Assembly (NCBI RefSeq): GCF_022627575.1
Contig: NZ_JADEYQ010000019.1
Span: forward strand, 1 to 43,113
From: Sphingobacterium rhinopitheci
GTDB taxonomy: Bacteria; Bacteroidota; Bacteroidia; Sphingobacteriales; Sphingobacteriaceae
Direction of reading: 5' to 3'
DNA: 43,113 nucleotides
Below the pieces are notes generated by a model. That model made no database searches, had not been told where the DNA came from, and saw only the letters and a list, made by a program, of their open reading frames with translations. Numbering within the stretch: the stretch's first letter is position 1; every line of letters starts with the position of its first letter. Positions 41,486 to 43,113 of this stretch are shown here, piece by piece. The position numbers were made by a program, and so were the translations under genes.

Positions 41486-42520
41486 TTATTTGTTTATGGG
41501 TTGATGAAGCATGAGATCATCGATTACTTTTGCTATTTCGCGGGAAGGATATTTATGGATTAAAAAACGATGATTTCCTTCTTCGGATGGAAGCCAATAA
41601 TTTAGTCCATTTGACTGTACAATGAATTTACCAGGACCGCTTATGTAAAAGTATCTTTCAGGATCTCGTGCAGCTACTAATACTGCTGTTTGGTCCCATG
41701 AGCTGCGTTCTTTTTCCCCCTCCTTCGAATATGTATCAAAATTATATTTATATCCAACAGATATTGGACTTAGTGTGTCATTTAGTGCAGCGACTTTTGC
41801 GCCTGTTTTAATCTTGTCACCGATTTCAAATCCACTTAATAATATCGGTTTAGGGAAATTGTTAAATGCATATACTGATGCGGTGGAGTCTTCAAATACA
41901 TTAAACTCTCTTCCATCAGGGAAAGTCCCTGCCATAGCAACCCAATTTTTAACTTTTTTGTTTACCAATTCTAAACCATTCATATTTGAAATAGTATCGG
42001 GATTAGATTTTAATAAATCACTAATGTTAGTCATAAAGCCTACAGTAAGTATAGTTACGCTATTGTCTGGTTGACTAGCTAAAATTTTTCTGTATACTGT
42101 TACGGCTGGTTCGTACTTCTTTCCTTTAGATGCGGGATGGAACTGTGCTATAAGTTTATTATTCCAGTTATTACTAGCTGTGAAATTTAATGCTGATGAT
42201 GAGGCATCACCAATAGGTATATTTGGCCTGCCAAAATATCTATTTAATACTTCAATTGTTGGCGAAATATCTGGATGACCATTGCTTGATACTGTTGCTA
42301 ATATTTCTAATTCGTTACTATCAGCTAAAGCGTGTAAAACAGCTATAGCTCCAATGTCATCATAATCAGGCCCCATGTCAGTGTCGAATATTACTTGAGC
42401 AGGTTTCTTTTCGCTGTCGAAGGTTGAGTTAGACTTATTAGTTGTGGTTAAATTTGAATTGCACGCTATTATGCCTAATGTAGCAATGCAGATCGCAAAT
42501 GATCTTATTAAGATGCTCAT
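41486..42520 (-). CDS. Lipoprotein nucleoside hydrolase (IUNH family)
   Basis: A 344-aa protein of the inosine-uridine nucleoside N-ribohydrolase family, which splits ribonucleosides into base and ribose. The Ca-binding signature is QVIFDTDMGPDYDDIGAI (about 42-59), and a later VGFMTNISDLL holds the second conserved region. The N-terminus is a lipoprotein signal with IACNS (Cys20), so the enzyme is membrane-anchored in the envelope, unlike the cytosolic enzymes of E. coli. The C-terminal SSWDQTAVLVAARDPERYF holds the conserved Asp ligand. Many Bacteroidota have such secreted versions, and the true substrate may differ from common nucleosides. Single gene. Confidence 0.9.
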   Translation of the reverse strand: MSILIRSFAICIATLGIIACNSNLTTTNKSNSTFDSEKKPAQVIFDTDMGPDYDDIGAIAVLHALADSNELEILATVSSNGHPDISPTIEVLNRYFGRPNIPIGDASSSALNFTASNNWNNKLIAQFHPASKGKKYEPAVTVYRKILASQPDNSVTILTVGFMTNISDLLKSNPDTISNMNGLELVNKKVKNWVAMAGTFPDGREFNVFEDSTASVYAFNNFPKPILLSGFEIGDKIKTGAKVAALNDTLSPISVGYKYNFDTYSKEGEKERSSWDQTAVLVAARDPERYFYISGPGKFIVQSNGLNYWLPSEEGNHRFLIHKYPSREIAKVIDDLMLHQPINK

Positions 42521-42781
42521 AAAATGGTTTTAATGGTTGTTATCTATTTAGTTTATATTATACTATCATTAATGTAACTATATAATTGTTTTATTTATAA
42601 TTGGTTATATGATAAGTTTCAGTGCTTATTTATAAAGAAGGCTATTGTATATAATTATATAAGTTTATTGTAATTTAAATACTTTTTTTAATTTATCGAA
42701 TTATTTTAGGTTAAAAATTCATTTTATCCGTCATCGTATCAACAACTTAGCTGCTATTTCAGAAAATAAGGAATAAAACAC

Positions 42782-42813
42782 TTGGAAGTAGGATATATTT
42801 TGTGCTATCTTTG
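42782..42813 (+). promoter_or_regulatory. rRNA promoter P1
   Basis: TTG at 42782-42784, a 21-nt spacer and TATCTTTG at 42806-42813, an exact TAnnTTTG. It is preceded by a long A/T-rich stretch and followed by a GC-bearing leader with two hairpins. Confidence 0.75.
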
Positions 42814-42922
42814 CACCACTCCGCAAGGGAGTAACGGTTGGTAACAACCTTGAAAAGTAGAGTAGAAGATGTTTAAGCATAGAAATATGCGAAAAACAAA
42901 AAGAAAAATCTTCAAATAAAAT

Positions 42923-42952
42923 TTGGAGGTTAGAATAAATTTTCTACCTTTG
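42923..42952 (+). promoter_or_regulatory. rRNA promoter P2
   Basis: TTG at 42923-42925, a 19-nt spacer and TACCTTTG at 42945-42952, an exact TAnnTTTG. It lies 139 bp after P1 in the same orientation, the tandem arrangement usual for rrn operons. Confidence 0.75.
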
Positions 42953-43045
42953 CAGTCCCGACGGAAACGAAGGGAAAACAAAAAATGATAAGTACAGCAG
43001 TAATGCTCGAAATATAAGCAGAAGCGCGATGCGGATGCGAAGAAA

Positions 43046-43056
43046 GTTCTTTAAGA
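43046..43056 (+). promoter_or_regulatory. boxA-like antitermination site in the rRNA leader
   Basis: GTTCTTTAAGA resembles the boxA core (TGCTCTTTAA) bound by NusB/S10 in rRNA leaders. It lies about 95 nt after P2 and about 57 nt before the window edge, the place expected ahead of 16S rRNA. Confidence 0.6.
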
Positions 43057-43113
43057 AAATGATCATGTAGCGTAATGAGTAGTTGAGAAACGAAAGTTAC
43101 AATTTAACTTTAA

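Larger units (their letters stand above)
42521..43113. other. Upstream region of an rRNA operon
   Basis: The first 260 bp are AT-rich and carry no gene; they could act as UP-like DNA. From 42782 on the stretch holds two consensus promoters, two small hairpins, a boxA and an AT-rich leader running to the window edge. The 16S rRNA gene itself is not inside the window. Confidence 0.7.

Overview
The window looks like chromosomal DNA of a low-GC member of the Bacteroidota, most likely Sphingobacteriaceae (Sphingobacterium/Pedobacter-like). The evidence is a SusC/SusD pair, two OMP_b-brl_3 + GLPGLI protein pairs, GldC, a Bacteroidetes-type histone H1-like protein, an S46 dipeptidyl-peptidase, and promoters of the Bacteroidetes type (TTG, 19-21 nt spacer, TAnnTTTG) with few Shine-Dalgarno sequences. 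No phage, insertion sequence, CRISPR array or tRNA was seen.

Layout. 1-390 is an AT-rich intergenic block with two perfect DnaA boxes in inverted orientation. 391-1170 holds an SRPBCC gene and a duplicated scrap of its 3' end. 1193-5920 holds a YciO-like protein, asnS, an EEP-family hydrolase, a GNAT acetyltransferase and an SDR. 6057-10168 is a tryptophan operon on the minus strand: promoter, 15-codon leader ORF, attenuator-like terminator, trpD, a repeat cluster, trpF, trpB, trpA. trpE, trpG and trpC are missing, and the repeats occupy the usual trpC slot. 10219-13312 holds a secreted hypothetical protein, a DUF2795 protein, a PlsC-type acyltransferase and an M20 dipeptidase. 13617-17135 is the first OMP/GLPGLI pair. 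It is followed by a small H1-like gene (17211-17390) and the S46 peptidase. 19777-22146 is a plus-strand operon: DEAD-box helicase, small membrane protein, gldC, EVE protein. 22230-27771 is an orphan SusC/SusD pair with a consensus promoter and a leader of about 300 nt that contains a 56-codon ORF with a strong Shine-Dalgarno. 28080-32291 holds an IscA-type protein, a membrane hypothetical, glyA, an ECF-like sigma factor and a pirin. 32563-36136 is the second OMP/GLPGLI pair. 36131-39947 holds a sulfurtransferase and a lysine-degradation pair (lysine 6-aminotransferase + semialdehyde dehydrogenase). 40630-42520 holds a DUF1080 protein and a lipoprotein nucleoside hydrolase. 42782-43113 carries tandem promoters and the boxA-containing leader of an rRNA operon; the 16S gene should begin just beyond the right edge.

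The points most worth following are the two paralogous outer-membrane/GLPGLI two-gene cassettes, the leader-peptide attenuator on a trp operon lacking trpEGC, the small ORF in the susC leader, and two -7 boxes that abut start codons and imply leaderless mRNAs. All assignments are from reading the sequence; no searches were run.
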